A stretch of 64,000 nucleotides of DNA from Limnohabitans sp. Jir61. GTDB lineage: Bacteria > Pseudomonadota > Gammaproteobacteria > Burkholderiales > Burkholderiaceae_C. The translations under genes were made by a program, and so were the position numbers. The notes beneath the pieces are model-generated. The model had not been told where the DNA came from. It ran no database searches and was given only the letters and a program-made list of their open reading frames with translations. The stretch lies in NCBI RefSeq assembly GCF_003063545.1, contig NZ_NESD01000004.1:124001-188000 (forward strand), in the 5' to 3' direction. Position 1 is the first letter of the stretch. Each line of letters begins with the position of its first letter. Below, in pieces: positions 29,610 through 38,289 of the stretch.

Positions 29610-29650
29610 GGGGAGTCCTTTCACAAAGTGGCTGATTTTGCTGATCTTGA

Positions 29651-29668
29651 ATGACAAGGATGTGACAC
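29651..29668 (-). promoter_or_regulatory. Candidate Pho box for phoA
   Basis: On the minus strand two 7-mers, GTGTCAC (29662-29668) and TTGTCAT (29651-29657), are separated by four bases, giving the 11-bp period of PhoB sites (consensus CTGTCAT). The site ends 42 bp before the phoA start codon. Confidence 0.75.
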
Positions 29669-29702
29669 ATATTTGTCACGAAAAAACGATATTATTGTTT
29701 TT

Positions 29703-31208
29703 ATGAAACACGGCACACTCCTGGCAGCGATTGACCTGGGCTCCAACAGCTTTCGCCTTGAAATCGGTCGCTACGACCACGGGCAAATTCAACGCGTAGC
29801 CTACCTGAAAGAAACAGTTCGCCAAGGCAACGGCCTCGACGCCGATCGCAACCTCACCCCTGAAGCCATGCAGCGGGGCTGGGAATGCTTGGCTCGCTTT
29901 GCCGAACGTTTGGCAGGTTTCAAAAAGTCGCAAGTGCGTGTGGTCGCCACCCAAACCTTGCGCGAAGCCAAAAACCGTGATGCGTTCGTCAAGCGTGGCT
30001 GCGAAATTTTGGGTTTCCCCATCGAGGTGATTGCAGGCACCGAAGAGGCTCGTTTGATTTACCAAGGCGTGGCCCACCTTCTACCCAGCGACAACGACAA
30101 GCGTTTAGTCATCGACATTGGTGGCCGCTCCACCGAACTGGTGTTGGGCCAAGGCTTAGAGGCCACCGAAACTGCCTCGTTCCGCGTGGGCAGCGTGGCG
30201 TGGTCGATGAAGTACTTTCCCGCAGGCGAATTTTCAGAACAAACGTTTTATCGTGCAGAAATTGCTGCACAAGCGGTGTTGGAAGAAGCCATCACGGCAT
30301 ACCCTCGCACCCATTGGAAAAAAGCTTATGGCGCTTCAGGCACTGTGGGTGCCGTGGCGGAAATTTTGGCCTTTGCAGGTTTTCCTGAAGGCGAAATCAC
30401 CATGGACGGTTTGAACTGGCTGATGAAATGCCTCATCCGCTCGGGTAACGCAAGCCGTGTACAACTTGAGGGCTTGAAAGACGATCGCCGTGCAGTGATT
30501 GGTGGTGGCGTGAGCATTTTGCGTGCGCTGATGAGCTTGCTGAAAATCGACACCTTGCATGTTGCGCAAGGTGCGTTGCGCCACGGCGTGTTGTTTGAAA
30601 TGGTTGAACGTGAAGACCACAGCACCGACACGCGCGACCTGTCCGTGCAACGCTTGGCCGTGAAGTTTGCCGTCGATGCGCAGCAAGCCCATCGGGTAAG
30701 CGAAGTGGCGCTGCATTGGCTCGACGCCATGCACCCCGACACCAAAGAAGATGACACGCACCTCGCACGCCTGCGTCGTAAATTGAATTGGGCGGCGCAG
30801 CTACACGAAGTGGGCGTGGCCATTTCACACAGCGATTACCACAAGCATGGCGCCTATATTTTGGACAATGCTGACCTCGTAGGCTTCAGCATGCCCGAGC
30901 TGCACCGCTTAGGCTTGCTGGTACTGGGACAGCGCGGCAAGCTCAAGAAGCTTGAGATTGAATTAGAAGAAAACGACTTTGCCAAAATGCTCATGGCCTT
31001 GCGCCTGAGCTTGATTCTTTGCCACGCACGCAAAGATCCAGAGCATGAAGTGCTGGCACTGCGCTGCGATGAGCACAAGCAACGCATCACCCTCACCGCC
31101 AATGGGGCGTGGGTGAATGCATTTCCACAGTCCACCCATCTGCTCAAACTCGAAGCTGCATCATGGCAAAAATCGCCGTGGTCATTCGAATTCGTGACAA
31201 ATCCATGA
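29703..31208 (+). CDS. ppx: Exopolyphosphatase
   Basis: A 501-aa Ppx/GppA phosphatase: AAIDLGSNSFRLEIGR (phosphate 1 loop), VIDIGGRSTELVLG (phosphate 2) and the C-terminal HD-like helical domain (LRRKLNWAAQLHEVG). It cleaves terminal phosphate from polyphosphate; a GppA-type role on pppGpp is possible because the two cannot be split by motif alone. Neighbouring ppk1 supports Ppx. ATG 29703 gives the family start. It is divergent from phoA, and a Pho-box-like triple repeat overlaps its stop codon. Confidence 0.92.
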   Translation: MKHGTLLAAIDLGSNSFRLEIGRYDHGQIQRVAYLKETVRQGNGLDADRNLTPEAMQRGWECLARFAERLAGFKKSQVRVVATQTLREAKNRDAFVKRGCEILGFPIEVIAGTEEARLIYQGVAHLLPSDNDKRLVIDIGGRSTELVLGQGLEATETASFRVGSVAWSMKYFPAGEFSEQTFYRAEIAAQAVLEEAITAYPRTHWKKAYGASGTVGAVAEILAFAGFPEGEITMDGLNWLMKCLIRSGNASRVQLEGLKDDRRAVIGGGVSILRALMSLLKIDTLHVAQGALRHGVLFEMVEREDHSTDTRDLSVQRLAVKFAVDAQQAHRVSEVALHWLDAMHPDTKEDDTHLARLRRKLNWAAQLHEVGVAISHSDYHKHGAYILDNADLVGFSMPELHRLGLLVLGQRGKLKKLEIELEENDFAKMLMALRLSLILCHARKDPEHEVLALRCDEHKQRITLTANGAWVNAFPQSTHLLKLEAASWQKSPWSFEFVTNP

Positions 31209-31220
31209 CATATATGACAG
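31194..31220 (-). promoter_or_regulatory. Triple Pho-box-like repeat overlapping the ppx stop
   Basis: Minus-strand 7-mers CTGTCAT (31214-31220), ATGTCAT (31205-31211) and TTGTCAC (31194-31200), with gaps of two and four bases. The same 2/4 spacing occurs before ppk1 and pstS. Here the orientation points into ppx antisense, not toward the downstream histone-like gene; no clear -10 hexamer is seen on the minus strand. Confidence 0.6.
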
Positions 31221-31282
31221 TTGGTAATTTGATTTAAACAATATAAACTGTTTATTCATTTCAATAAAAAAGGAACCATCAA

Positions 31283-31765
31283 GTGAACGCAACTGCAAAA
31301 AAGACCACCACTCGTACCACCGCCAAAGCCCCTGCCACCAAACGCGCAGCCGCTAAAAAACCAGCTGTCAAAAAGCCAGCCGTCAAGAAAACCACCGCAG
31401 TCAAACCAGCCGCTAAAAAGCCAGTTGTAAAAAAAGCAGCAACCAAGTCTGTGAGAAAAACTGCAGTCAAAAAAGCTGCCGTGAAACCAGTGACCACCCA
31501 GGTGGCCAAGCCTGTCAAAGTTGCTAAGCCTGCGAAAGTGAAAAAGCCAAAGCTCGTGCGCGACAGCTTCACCATTCCTAAGGACGAATACGTCGTTATC
31601 GACGCACTCAAGGTTCGCGCTGGCAAGCTCGGTCAGTCGATCAAGAAAAGCGAATTGCTACGTGCAGGTGTCAAAGCCCTCGCTGCCATGAGCGATATTC
31701 AGTTCAAAGCTGCCTTGAGCAACGTACCGACCATCAAGACCGGTCGTCCCAAGAACTCGAAGTAA
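31283..31765 (+). CDS. Histone H1-like Lys/Ala-rich protein
   Basis: A 160-aa, very basic protein. Residues ~1-92 are a low-complexity Lys/Ala/Pro/Val tract of AAKKP- and VKK-type repeats like the tails of AlgP and bacterial H1-like proteins. Residues ~93-160 form a folded-looking domain (RDSFTIPKDEYVVIDALK, IKKSELLRAGVKALAAM). The start is GTG at 31283 with AGGA about nine bases upstream. It likely binds DNA or a polyanion; its place between ppx and sixA-ppk1 makes polyphosphate an attractive partner. The 3' end overlaps sixA (convergent) by 32 bp. Confidence 0.75.
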   Translation: MNATAKKTTTRTTAKAPATKRAAAKKPAVKKPAVKKTTAVKPAAKKPVVKKAATKSVRKTAVKKAAVKPVTTQVAKPVKVAKPAKVKKPKLVRDSFTIPKDEYVVIDALKVRAGKLGQSIKKSELLRAGVKALAAMSDIQFKAALSNVPTIKTGRPKNSK

Positions 31766-32234
31766 GTTCTGGATTCGCGACGGTCAGCAATACAGTTTGC
31801 ACTTGGCCGTCGCGTACTCGGGTGCGCAGCCACCACACGCTGCCCTTGCGCACAGGGCATGCGTCCTCTTTCATACCCAGCAGCTTGGCCACCAGCTGAC
31901 CCAAGTAAGGCTGATGTCCTACCAGCAATACGGATCCTTTCAATTGAGGTCCAGCCTCAGGATCCCACTTCAGCAATGTCAGCACATCTTCAACAGATGT
32001 CTCAGGCACCAGTTCATCGCGCAGTTTGAATTTGCGTGCTAAAGGCGCCACCGTTTGCTGAGTGCGAGCGGCCGGACTCACCAGCACACGCGCACCTTCA
32101 GGCAAATGGCGGTCTAACCAAGCGGCCATCCGAGCCGCCTGACGTTCACCCTTCTTGGTCAGCTCGCGTGATAAATCATCGCCACCTTCTGGTGCAACTT
32201 CGGCCTCCGCATGTCGCCACAAAATCAAATCCAT
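31734..32234 (-). CDS. sixA: Phosphohistidine phosphatase SixA
   Basis: A 166-aa histidine phosphatase superfamily protein with the RHG-type motif LILWRHAEAE at the N-terminus, VLVSPAARTQQT in the middle and VLLVGHQPYLGQL with the second catalytic His. SixA removes phosphate from phosphohistidine, known from the nitrogen PTS and ArcB. ATG 32234 has GAGG five bases upstream. It starts 7 bp after ppk1 in the same direction, so ppk1-sixA form an operon. Confidence 0.88.
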   Translation of the reverse strand: MDLILWRHAEAEVAPEGGDDLSRELTKKGERQAARMAAWLDRHLPEGARVLVSPAARTQQTVAPLARKFKLRDELVPETSVEDVLTLLKWDPEAGPQLKGSVLLVGHQPYLGQLVAKLLGMKEDACPVRKGSVWWLRTRVRDGQVQTVLLTVANPELTSSSWDDRS

Positions 32235-32241
32235 GTGAACC

Positions 32242-34371
32242 TCACATCTTGGCAGCGTGCAACGCCATGAGCGCAGCTTGTGCGCCATGCGCTTGCACAG
32301 GCGTTGTCAATGCGCGGGCTTTGGCCGATGTGCGCTTAGGCTTGGCTGGTTGCGCCCGGGTGTATTGGCCATTGGCATCCATCACCCACGCATCTAAGTC
32401 GTCTTGCAAATAGGCCACCAAGCACTCATCGATGATGCGCTGACGCAAAGCGGCATCTTCTATCGGCCACGCCAACTCAACTCGGCGCAGCATATTGCGA
32501 TTCATCCAGTCAGCACTCGACAAATACAAAGATTCGTCGTTGCCAGATCGGAAATAAAACACACGCGAGTGTTCTAAGAACCGGCCAATGATGGAGCGCA
32601 CGCGGATGTTGTCGGTCAAGCCCGCACGCTGCGCGGGCAACATGCAAGCACCGCGAATGATCAAATCAATCTGTACTCCCGCCTGCCCAGCTTGCACCAA
32701 CGCTTCCATGAGCTTCTCATCCGTGAGCGTGTTCATCTTCAAGATGATGCGACCTGCCACGCCTTGCTTGGCGGCAAGGGCTGTTTTTTCGACCTTGTCG
32801 ATCAGGCTACGCTGCAAGTGGAATGGCGCAATCATCATCTTGTTCAAGCGTGGAATCTTGCTTTGATTCGCCAACAAGTTAAACACATTGTCTGCGTCTT
32901 GCGTGATCTTGGGGTCGCAGGTGATGTGGCTCAAATCGGTATAGAGCTTGGCCGTGCGCGGGTTGTAGTTGCCCGTGGACAAATGCGCATAGCGGCGAAT
33001 GCTGCGCCCTTCCCTGCGTGATACCAGCAGCATCTTGGCGTGGGTCTTCAAACCCACCACCCCGTACACCACTTGGGCGCCAATGTATTCCAGCTTCTCA
33101 GCCCAGTTGATGTTGGCTTCCTCGTCAAAACGCGCTTTGAGCTCGACCACCACCGTTACCTCTTTGCCACGCTGCACCGCTTCACGCAGCAGCTCCATCA
33201 AGGACGAATCTGCACCCGTGCGATAAATGGTTTGCTTAATCGCCAACACATGTGGGTCGCGCACAGCTTCGCGCAAGAATGACAACACCCCATCAAAACT
33301 CTCATAGGGCTGGTGAATCAGTACATCGCCAGCTTGCAAGCGCTCGAAGATGGAACCGTTCGTCACCATCTGCTCAGGATAGCTGGCGGTGTAACGGGGG
33401 AACAACCACTTGGGGTTGTCCACCAAATCAATGAGTTGGTTCAAACGCACCAAGTTCACAGGGCCATGCACACGGTACAGGGCCGAGGTGGGCAACTCAA
33501 ACTGCTTCAGCAAAAACTCTGACAGATATTCAGAACAACCCGACGACACCTCTAGGCGAACGGCTTGTCCGTAGTTGCGATGTACCAAACCTTGGCGCAA
33601 GGCGGTACGCAAGTTCTTCACGTCTTCTTCGTCTACCGACAAGTCAGAGTGGCGCGTCACACGGAACTGCGAAAACTGCCCCACATCTCGACCTGGGAAC
33701 AAGTCTTTCAAATGCGCGCGAATCACACTGGAGATCGACACGAACAACTGGCGTTTGCCACAGAGCTTTTCGGGCAGCGCAATCAACCGCGGCAAGCTAC
33801 GTGGCACTTTGACAATCGCGATTTCGTTGTCGCGTCCAAATGCATCTTTGCCCGACATGCGAACAATGAAGTTAAGCGACTTGTTAGCCACTTGCGGGAA
33901 TGGATGAGCTGGGTCAAGCCCTACCGGCAAGAGCAAGGGGCGCACTTCGCGTTCAAAGAATGACTTGACCCATTGATGCTGGGCTAAGTTACGCTCGCTG
34001 TGCGACAAGATGCGCACACCTTCTTTGGCAAACGCCGGCATCAATACATCGTTGTAAAGCGCATATTGCTCTTCCACCAAGGCATGCGCCACTTTGCTCA
34101 ACGAGTCTTGTGCAAGCATGCCTGCTGCATCCAATGGCGCGAGTGGCTTGTCTAGGCTGGCGTACAAGGCTGCACGCACTTCAAAGAACTCATCCAAGTT
34201 GGATGACACGATGCACAGGTAGCGCAAACGCTCTAACAGCGGAACCTCGGGACGCTTGGCCCAATCCAGCACACGCGCGTTGAATGCCAAGAGGCTTTGG
34301 TCGCGATCCAGCCATTGCGTCTTTTGATTCTTCTGTGCGAGCTGTTCCTTCGCTTGTGTCCCTGTTGTCAT
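32242..34371 (-). CDS. ppk1: Polyphosphate kinase 1
   Basis: A 709-aa Ppk1: N-terminal helical domain (RDQSLLAFNARVLDWA), head domain, and C1/C2 phospholipase-D-like domains with the autophosphorylated His region (GLKTHAKMLLVSRREG) and ATP-contact residues (LSTGNYN). It makes polyphosphate from ATP at the membrane. A short basic tail ends the protein. The operon with sixA is preceded by a triple Pho-box-like repeat ending 43 bp before the ATG, so induction by PhoB is likely. Confidence 0.96.
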   Translation of the reverse strand: MTTGTQAKEQLAQKNQKTQWLDRDQSLLAFNARVLDWAKRPEVPLLERLRYLCIVSSNLDEFFEVRAALYASLDKPLAPLDAAGMLAQDSLSKVAHALVEEQYALYNDVLMPAFAKEGVRILSHSERNLAQHQWVKSFFEREVRPLLLPVGLDPAHPFPQVANKSLNFIVRMSGKDAFGRDNEIAIVKVPRSLPRLIALPEKLCGKRQLFVSISSVIRAHLKDLFPGRDVGQFSQFRVTRHSDLSVDEEDVKNLRTALRQGLVHRNYGQAVRLEVSSGCSEYLSEFLLKQFELPTSALYRVHGPVNLVRLNQLIDLVDNPKWLFPRYTASYPEQMVTNGSIFERLQAGDVLIHQPYESFDGVLSFLREAVRDPHVLAIKQTIYRTGADSSLMELLREAVQRGKEVTVVVELKARFDEEANINWAEKLEYIGAQVVYGVVGLKTHAKMLLVSRREGRSIRRYAHLSTGNYNPRTAKLYTDLSHITCDPKITQDADNVFNLLANQSKIPRLNKMMIAPFHLQRSLIDKVEKTALAAKQGVAGRIILKMNTLTDEKLMEALVQAGQAGVQIDLIIRGACMLPAQRAGLTDNIRVRSIIGRFLEHSRVFYFRSGNDESLYLSSADWMNRNMLRRVELAWPIEDAALRQRIIDECLVAYLQDDLDAWVMDANGQYTRAQPAKPKRTSAKARALTTPVQAHGAQAALMALHAAKM

Positions 34372-34414
34372 ATGCGATACCTATCTAATTGTGATGATAG
34401 TGTGTCAACTTTTC

Positions 34415-34441
34415 GTGACAAATACGTGACATTTATGACAA
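34415..34441 (-). promoter_or_regulatory. Candidate Pho box (triple) for ppk1-sixA
   Basis: Minus-strand 7-mers TTGTCAT (34435-34441), ATGTCAC (34426-34432) and TTGTCAC (34415-34421), with gaps of two and four bases. It is the best Pho-box match in the window after pstS. A TATCAT sequence about 15 bases further down could be the -10. Confidence 0.8.
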
Positions 34442-34453
34442 TCTTGCGATTCA

Positions 34454-34834
34454 TCAATGAATAGCGGCAAATTGCGCGGATGCAACAAACATATACGCCA
34501 TCCATATGATGTTTGACAAGGCCAACGTAGCCAAAGCAAAAAATGTGAACTGCATTCCCTTGGCATGCACATATCGCCCAATCACAACAGGGCATCCAAG
34601 CAAAGCAACCAAAATCAGTGGCACACCATTAAGTTCTAACGATGCCATGAGCAGCAAACACAGTGGCACATATTCCACAAAGTTAGCGTGTGCCTGAATG
34701 GCGCTTTCCAATTCATTTACACCGCCAGACCCAAAAGAGATTTGATGCAATTTTCGGAGTTGGATGACCTTTAACGAAAGTCTGATGAAGAATAAACTCA
34801 GCAAGCCCGAAAAAACAGCGGTAACGATCAACAT
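34454..34834 (-). CDS. MAPEG family membrane protein
   Basis: A 126-aa protein with four membrane helices and the MAPEG core (ELESAIQAHANFVEYVPLCL, where the Arg/His-Asn glutathione-binding pattern of the family is partly kept). Bacterial MAPEG proteins of this size are usually uncharacterised glutathione-transferase-like enzymes. The start at 34834 has GGGGG just upstream; the frame is open further up but lacks similarity. It lies 113 bp after psd and 82 bp before ppk1, which has its own promoter. Confidence 0.75.
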   Translation of the reverse strand: MLIVTAVFSGLLSLFFIRLSLKVIQLRKLHQISFGSGGVNELESAIQAHANFVEYVPLCLLLMASLELNGVPLILVALLGCPVVIGRYVHAKGMQFTFFALATLALSNIIWMAYMFVASAQFAAIH

Positions 34835-34947
34835 ATATCCCCCACAACAACTAAATAATTGCGAGTTGAACCAAAATTTGTGACCAAGTTGTGAATCAGC
34901 ACTACCCACGAATACTGCGCTGAAAAAAATCAACACACGTGAAAATT

Positions 34948-35826
34948 TCAATGCCTCTGAAGTAACGCTTCTCCCATCCGAATAATCTTGCCCGACTCAA
35001 TGGAGTTGGCTAATTCATAACCACGTGGCACAAACAACAAAATGGTGGAGCCATGCTCAAACCACCCCATCTCTTGACCTTTGACGTAATCAGCATCACA
35101 GGCAATTTCGTTGGGGCCTTTGTAACGTAAGTTCAGCATCACATCCACCGCATGGAAGCGCATGCTAGCCACCAGCACCGCGGCCACGGGCACGATCAAA
35201 AATGGAAAACCCTCTGGCGTTTGCATTTGCAAAACAGCGCGCTCGTTTTTACAAAACAACTCTTTCACTCGCGTCAAGGCAATGGGGTTGACGTTCCACG
35301 TATCACCCGAGATGTAGGTCACATGGCTCAGGTGTGCATCACAGGGAGCGTGAAAACGGTGGTACATGCTACTGGTCAAGCGCATGGTGACAAACGTACC
35401 GCCCTCTAGCAAGCTGGGCCAACTCTTAGTCAATTCAGACGAGCTCAAAAGGCTTTGTAAGGTGTATGGAAAGCCCTTGGCTTGGAAGACCATGCCATCA
35501 CGAATTTCACCGCACGCACCCACGATGCAGTCGCATGGTGAACTCAGTACATCTGGATTGGTGTCGATGGGACGCAAGCCAGGGCGAAGTTCTCGTGTGA
35601 AGCACTCATGCAAGCTGCCAAAGCTTTGCTGCTTGGATTCACTCAAATCCAAATCACTGAACCAACGCCATACGGCAATCGACCCCTTGACGATCCAGGG
35701 ATGACGCAACTGGCTCCACCATCCCATAAATCGCGTGAGCGTGATACGCGGAATACGGTTGGTCAATAAAAAGTTCAGGTCTTCTTGTAAGAGCCATGTT
35801 TGAAACTTGCTTCGAATCTTCATCAT
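34948..35826 (-). CDS. psd: Phosphatidylserine decarboxylase proenzyme
   Basis: A 292-aa Psd. The processing site appears as EHGST near the C-terminus, where the Ser becomes the pyruvoyl group of the small alpha chain; the common bacterial form is LGST, so the His before GST is a slight departure. The catalytic His motif MYHRFHAP is present, as is VGACGEIRDG. It makes phosphatidylethanolamine at the inner membrane. Start ATG 35826 (or 35823). It is divergent, 53 bp apart, from the class III aminotransferase. Confidence 0.9.
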   Translation of the reverse strand: MMKIRSKFQTWLLQEDLNFLLTNRIPRITLTRFMGWWSQLRHPWIVKGSIAVWRWFSDLDLSESKQQSFGSLHECFTRELRPGLRPIDTNPDVLSSPCDCIVGACGEIRDGMVFQAKGFPYTLQSLLSSSELTKSWPSLLEGGTFVTMRLTSSMYHRFHAPCDAHLSHVTYISGDTWNVNPIALTRVKELFCKNERAVLQMQTPEGFPFLIVPVAAVLVASMRFHAVDVMLNLRYKGPNEIACDADYVKGQEMGWFEHGSTILLFVPRGYELANSIESGKIIRMGEALLQRH

Positions 35827-35879
35827 CTTGTCACTTAATTTAAATACAAAGGAGCATCTCTTACACAAGGAAACAGACT

Positions 35880-37511
35880 GTGAACACCACTTGGATGAGT
35901 TTGGGCGCATTGGCTACGTTGGCGCCATCTGTCTATCGACGACTTCAACTTTCTCGCGCCAAACACCGCTCACTGGCAGGGCACTCACGCATGGCCAAAC
36001 GTTTGGCTCGCTTGTTACCCGGCTACCATTTTGATGAGCAAATGTTCTTTAAATGTGACAACGCACCTTTTGAGATACAAAATTCACGTCGTGACGCGTT
36101 TTTTAAAATTGCAGAAGTGCTTAAAGCACGTCACCCACTAAGCATTCAAGCCAGCGCAGCGGCAAGAGAAACCATCACGGACATGCAATTCATTGCTGCC
36201 TACCGTGTACCGTTCCAATTCAGCCCCTTGGTGCAAGAACACCTCAAGGTAGGTTCGTTCTTGCAGTCAGCTGCTGGCGTGCACGTGACCGACTTGGATG
36301 GCCAATCGTTCTACGACCTTACCGGCTCCTATGGCGTAAACGTGTTTGGCGCAGACTTTTACAAAAAAACAATGTCTGAAGGGATGGCCAAAACACAAAG
36401 CCTAGGGCCTACGCTAGGGGTCTATCACCCTTGCGTCGCAAGCAATGCTGAGCGACTAAAAAAGATTTCTGGGATGGACGAGGTGTCCTTCCACATGTCA
36501 GGCACTGAGGCTGTGATGCAAGCTGTACGCTTAGCGCGCTACCACACCAAACGTAAAAACTTGGTACGTTTTTGTGGCGCGTATCACGGTTGGTGGGAAG
36601 ACGTCCAACCAGGTCCAGGCAACCCCATGCCTCCACGCGAAACCTATACGCTGAGCGACATGAGCGAGCGCAGCCTAGAGGTGATTCGCACCCGCAAAGA
36701 CATTGCATGCGTGTTGGTCAACCCACTCCAAGCCCTGCACCCTAACGTCAACGCCCCCGGTGACACCACCCTGGTCGACAGCAGCCGCAAAGCCGCCTAT
36801 GACCGTGCGGCTTACACCGAGTGGCTACATAAATTACGCCAAGCCTGCACCGACAACGGTGTGGTGTTGATTTTTGATGAAGTGTTTTTAGGCTTCCGTT
36901 TGGCCCAAGGCGGTGCGCAAGAATATTTCGGCGTGAAAGCCGATCTGGTGACTTACGGCAAAACACTGGGGGGCGGTTTTCCAGTGGGTGTGGTGTGCGG
37001 GAAAAAAGAATGGATGCACCGCTTTCACGCAAACCGCCCTGCTGACATTTGCTTCGCTCGTGGCACCTTCAAAGAACACCCTGCCGTGATGGGTGCCATG
37101 TCGGCCTTCTTGGATCAACTGGATACCCCGGAGATCAAAGCGATGTACGAAGGTAACGATGAGCGCTGGAACGCACGCTGCAAGTTGTTCAACGACACAA
37201 TGAAAGCTAACGATCTGCCAGTTCAAGCTGCCAATATGTCAAGTGTTTGGACCGTGTTTTACACACAGCCAAGTCGCTACAACTGGATGCTGCAGTACTA
37301 CCTGCGGATTCAAGGTTTGGCATTGAGCTGGGTAGGCACAGGACGCATGATCTTCAGTTTGAACTACAGCGATGCCGACTTTGAAGCTGTCTTACAACGC
37401 TTTGTATTGGCTGCTACACAAATGAAGCACGACGGATGGTGGTGGCACGCACCCGAGCTCACCAACAAGAGCATCCGACGCAGCATCTTGAAGGAAACTT
37501 TCTTCCGTTAA
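35880..37511 (+). CDS. Class III PLP aminotransferase (glutamate-1-semialdehyde aminomutase-like) with N-terminal extension
   Basis: A 543-aa protein. The C-terminal ~430 residues are a GSAM-like class III aminotransferase: FHMSGTEAVMQAVRLAR (phosphate loop), CGAYHGWWE, IFDEVFLGFR (Asp to the pyridine nitrogen) and TYGKTLGGGFPVG (Schiff-base Lys). About 110 N-terminal residues (RLLPGYHFDEQMFFK and onward) are extra compared with true HemL and not recognised. So this is unlikely to be the haem-pathway enzyme; similar enzymes aminate polyketide or lipid precursors. GTG start with AAGGA eight bases upstream. The neighbours (psd, Mpo1-like, glycosyltransferase) suggest a lipid substrate. Confidence 0.8.
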   Translation: MNTTWMSLGALATLAPSVYRRLQLSRAKHRSLAGHSRMAKRLARLLPGYHFDEQMFFKCDNAPFEIQNSRRDAFFKIAEVLKARHPLSIQASAAARETITDMQFIAAYRVPFQFSPLVQEHLKVGSFLQSAAGVHVTDLDGQSFYDLTGSYGVNVFGADFYKKTMSEGMAKTQSLGPTLGVYHPCVASNAERLKKISGMDEVSFHMSGTEAVMQAVRLARYHTKRKNLVRFCGAYHGWWEDVQPGPGNPMPPRETYTLSDMSERSLEVIRTRKDIACVLVNPLQALHPNVNAPGDTTLVDSSRKAAYDRAAYTEWLHKLRQACTDNGVVLIFDEVFLGFRLAQGGAQEYFGVKADLVTYGKTLGGGFPVGVVCGKKEWMHRFHANRPADICFARGTFKEHPAVMGAMSAFLDQLDTPEIKAMYEGNDERWNARCKLFNDTMKANDLPVQAANMSSVWTVFYTQPSRYNWMLQYYLRIQGLALSWVGTGRMIFSLNYSDADFEAVLQRFVLAATQMKHDGWWWHAPELTNKSIRRSILKETFFR

Positions 37512-37518
37512 AGCAAAA

Positions 37519-37554
37519 AGCGTTCAGGCTTTCAAACCTGAACGCTCTTATTTG
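37519..37554. terminator. Bidirectional Rho-independent terminator
   Basis: AGCGTTCAGG and CCTGAACGCT form a 10-bp stem with an 8-base loop. On the plus strand CTTATTTG follows; on the minus strand TTTTTGCTTT follows. It separates the convergent aminotransferase and Mpo1-like genes. Confidence 0.85.
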
Positions 37555-37565
37555 TGGAGTTCTGT

Positions 37566-38180
37566 TTAGGCTGAGTGACCGGCCTTCAAGAACTCTTCGT
37601 CAAAACGCTGACCACGCAGCAGCTGAAGCGGTGCTTTGTGATACAGGTACACGTCATGGAATGGATCGGTCAAGATTTTGGTCATCCACACCAAGCCCGT
37701 TTGCACATCCTTGATGAAGCACAAGTGAACGGTACGAAAAATCAAACCACCTACCCCCAAAGCCAACCAAGAGTAGCCAACAGCCTCTGAAAACTCCACC
37801 CAAGTTTCATGCGTGGGGACTACGTCCAACATACCTGGGAAATAGTAGATCACCAAAGGCAACAACACCCACAGGCTCAACAACACCACTTTGCGACGCA
37901 AGTTATAGCCCACTTTGATTTCTTCTTTAAATTCATTACTGGCTTCGTTCACATGGTCGTAGCCCAAAGGTTCAAAAAAGAAATGACCGGATTGACGCGC
38001 CACCATCGACACCATCCATGCCAATAAGGCCGCCCATGCTGGGTTGACAAACAACAGCGCATAGGAAATCAAAAAGCAAATGGCACTGAGCAAATGCAAT
38101 GATTGATTGATACGGCAGTGGTGGTAGTAGCGATGGTCATCCCAACGTTGAATACGCAATGCTTCTAAAAAGTTTTTCAC
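37566..38180 (-). CDS. Mpo1-like / DUF962-like membrane protein
   Basis: A 204-aa protein with four or five membrane helices. Histidines RYYHHCRINQSLHLLS at the start and ARQSGHFFFEPLGYDH in the middle recall the Mpo1/DUF962 family, where such His residues bind iron in an oxygenase acting on 2-hydroxy fatty acids. The similarity is by eye only; a fatty-acid hydroxylase-like or unknown family is possible. GTG start at 38180 with GAGGA six bases upstream. It is divergent from the GT4 gene at 38322. Confidence 0.55.
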   Translation of the reverse strand: MKNFLEALRIQRWDDHRYYHHCRINQSLHLLSAICFLISYALLFVNPAWAALLAWMVSMVARQSGHFFFEPLGYDHVNEASNEFKEEIKVGYNLRRKVVLLSLWVLLPLVIYYFPGMLDVVPTHETWVEFSEAVGYSWLALGVGGLIFRTVHLCFIKDVQTGLVWMTKILTDPFHDVYLYHKAPLQLLRGQRFDEEFLKAGHSA

Positions 38181-38227
38181 GTTGTTTCCTCATGTGTTTC
38201 AAAACATTGCAATCATGAGTGCAGGAT

Positions 38228-38245
38228 GTTAAAAATTAGTGACAA
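38228..38245 (-). promoter_or_regulatory. Weak Pho-box-like repeat before the Mpo1-like gene
   Basis: Minus strand TTGTCAC (38239-38245), four bases, TTTTAAC (38228-38234). One half matches well, the other poorly. It faces the gene starting at 38180. Confidence 0.3.
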
Positions 38246-38289
38246 AACAAAAAAGAAACGCGCTTGAAATAAAACCATCAAAATTCAAT

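Noticed and set aside
31283-31560. The Lys/Ala codon repeats as a CRISPR or DNA tandem repeat array
   Set aside because: The repeats are imperfect, codon-phased and explained by the low-complexity protein tail; there are no uniform repeats with unique spacers.
34881-34898. A possible Pho-box-like repeat before the MAPEG gene
   Set aside because: Spacing is right (11 bp) but the two halves match the consensus at only about five and four of seven positions, which is expected by chance.
35828-35845. TTGTCAC between psd and the aminotransferase as a Pho box
   Set aside because: Only one half-site is present; the position 11 bp on reads TTTAAAT and does not match.
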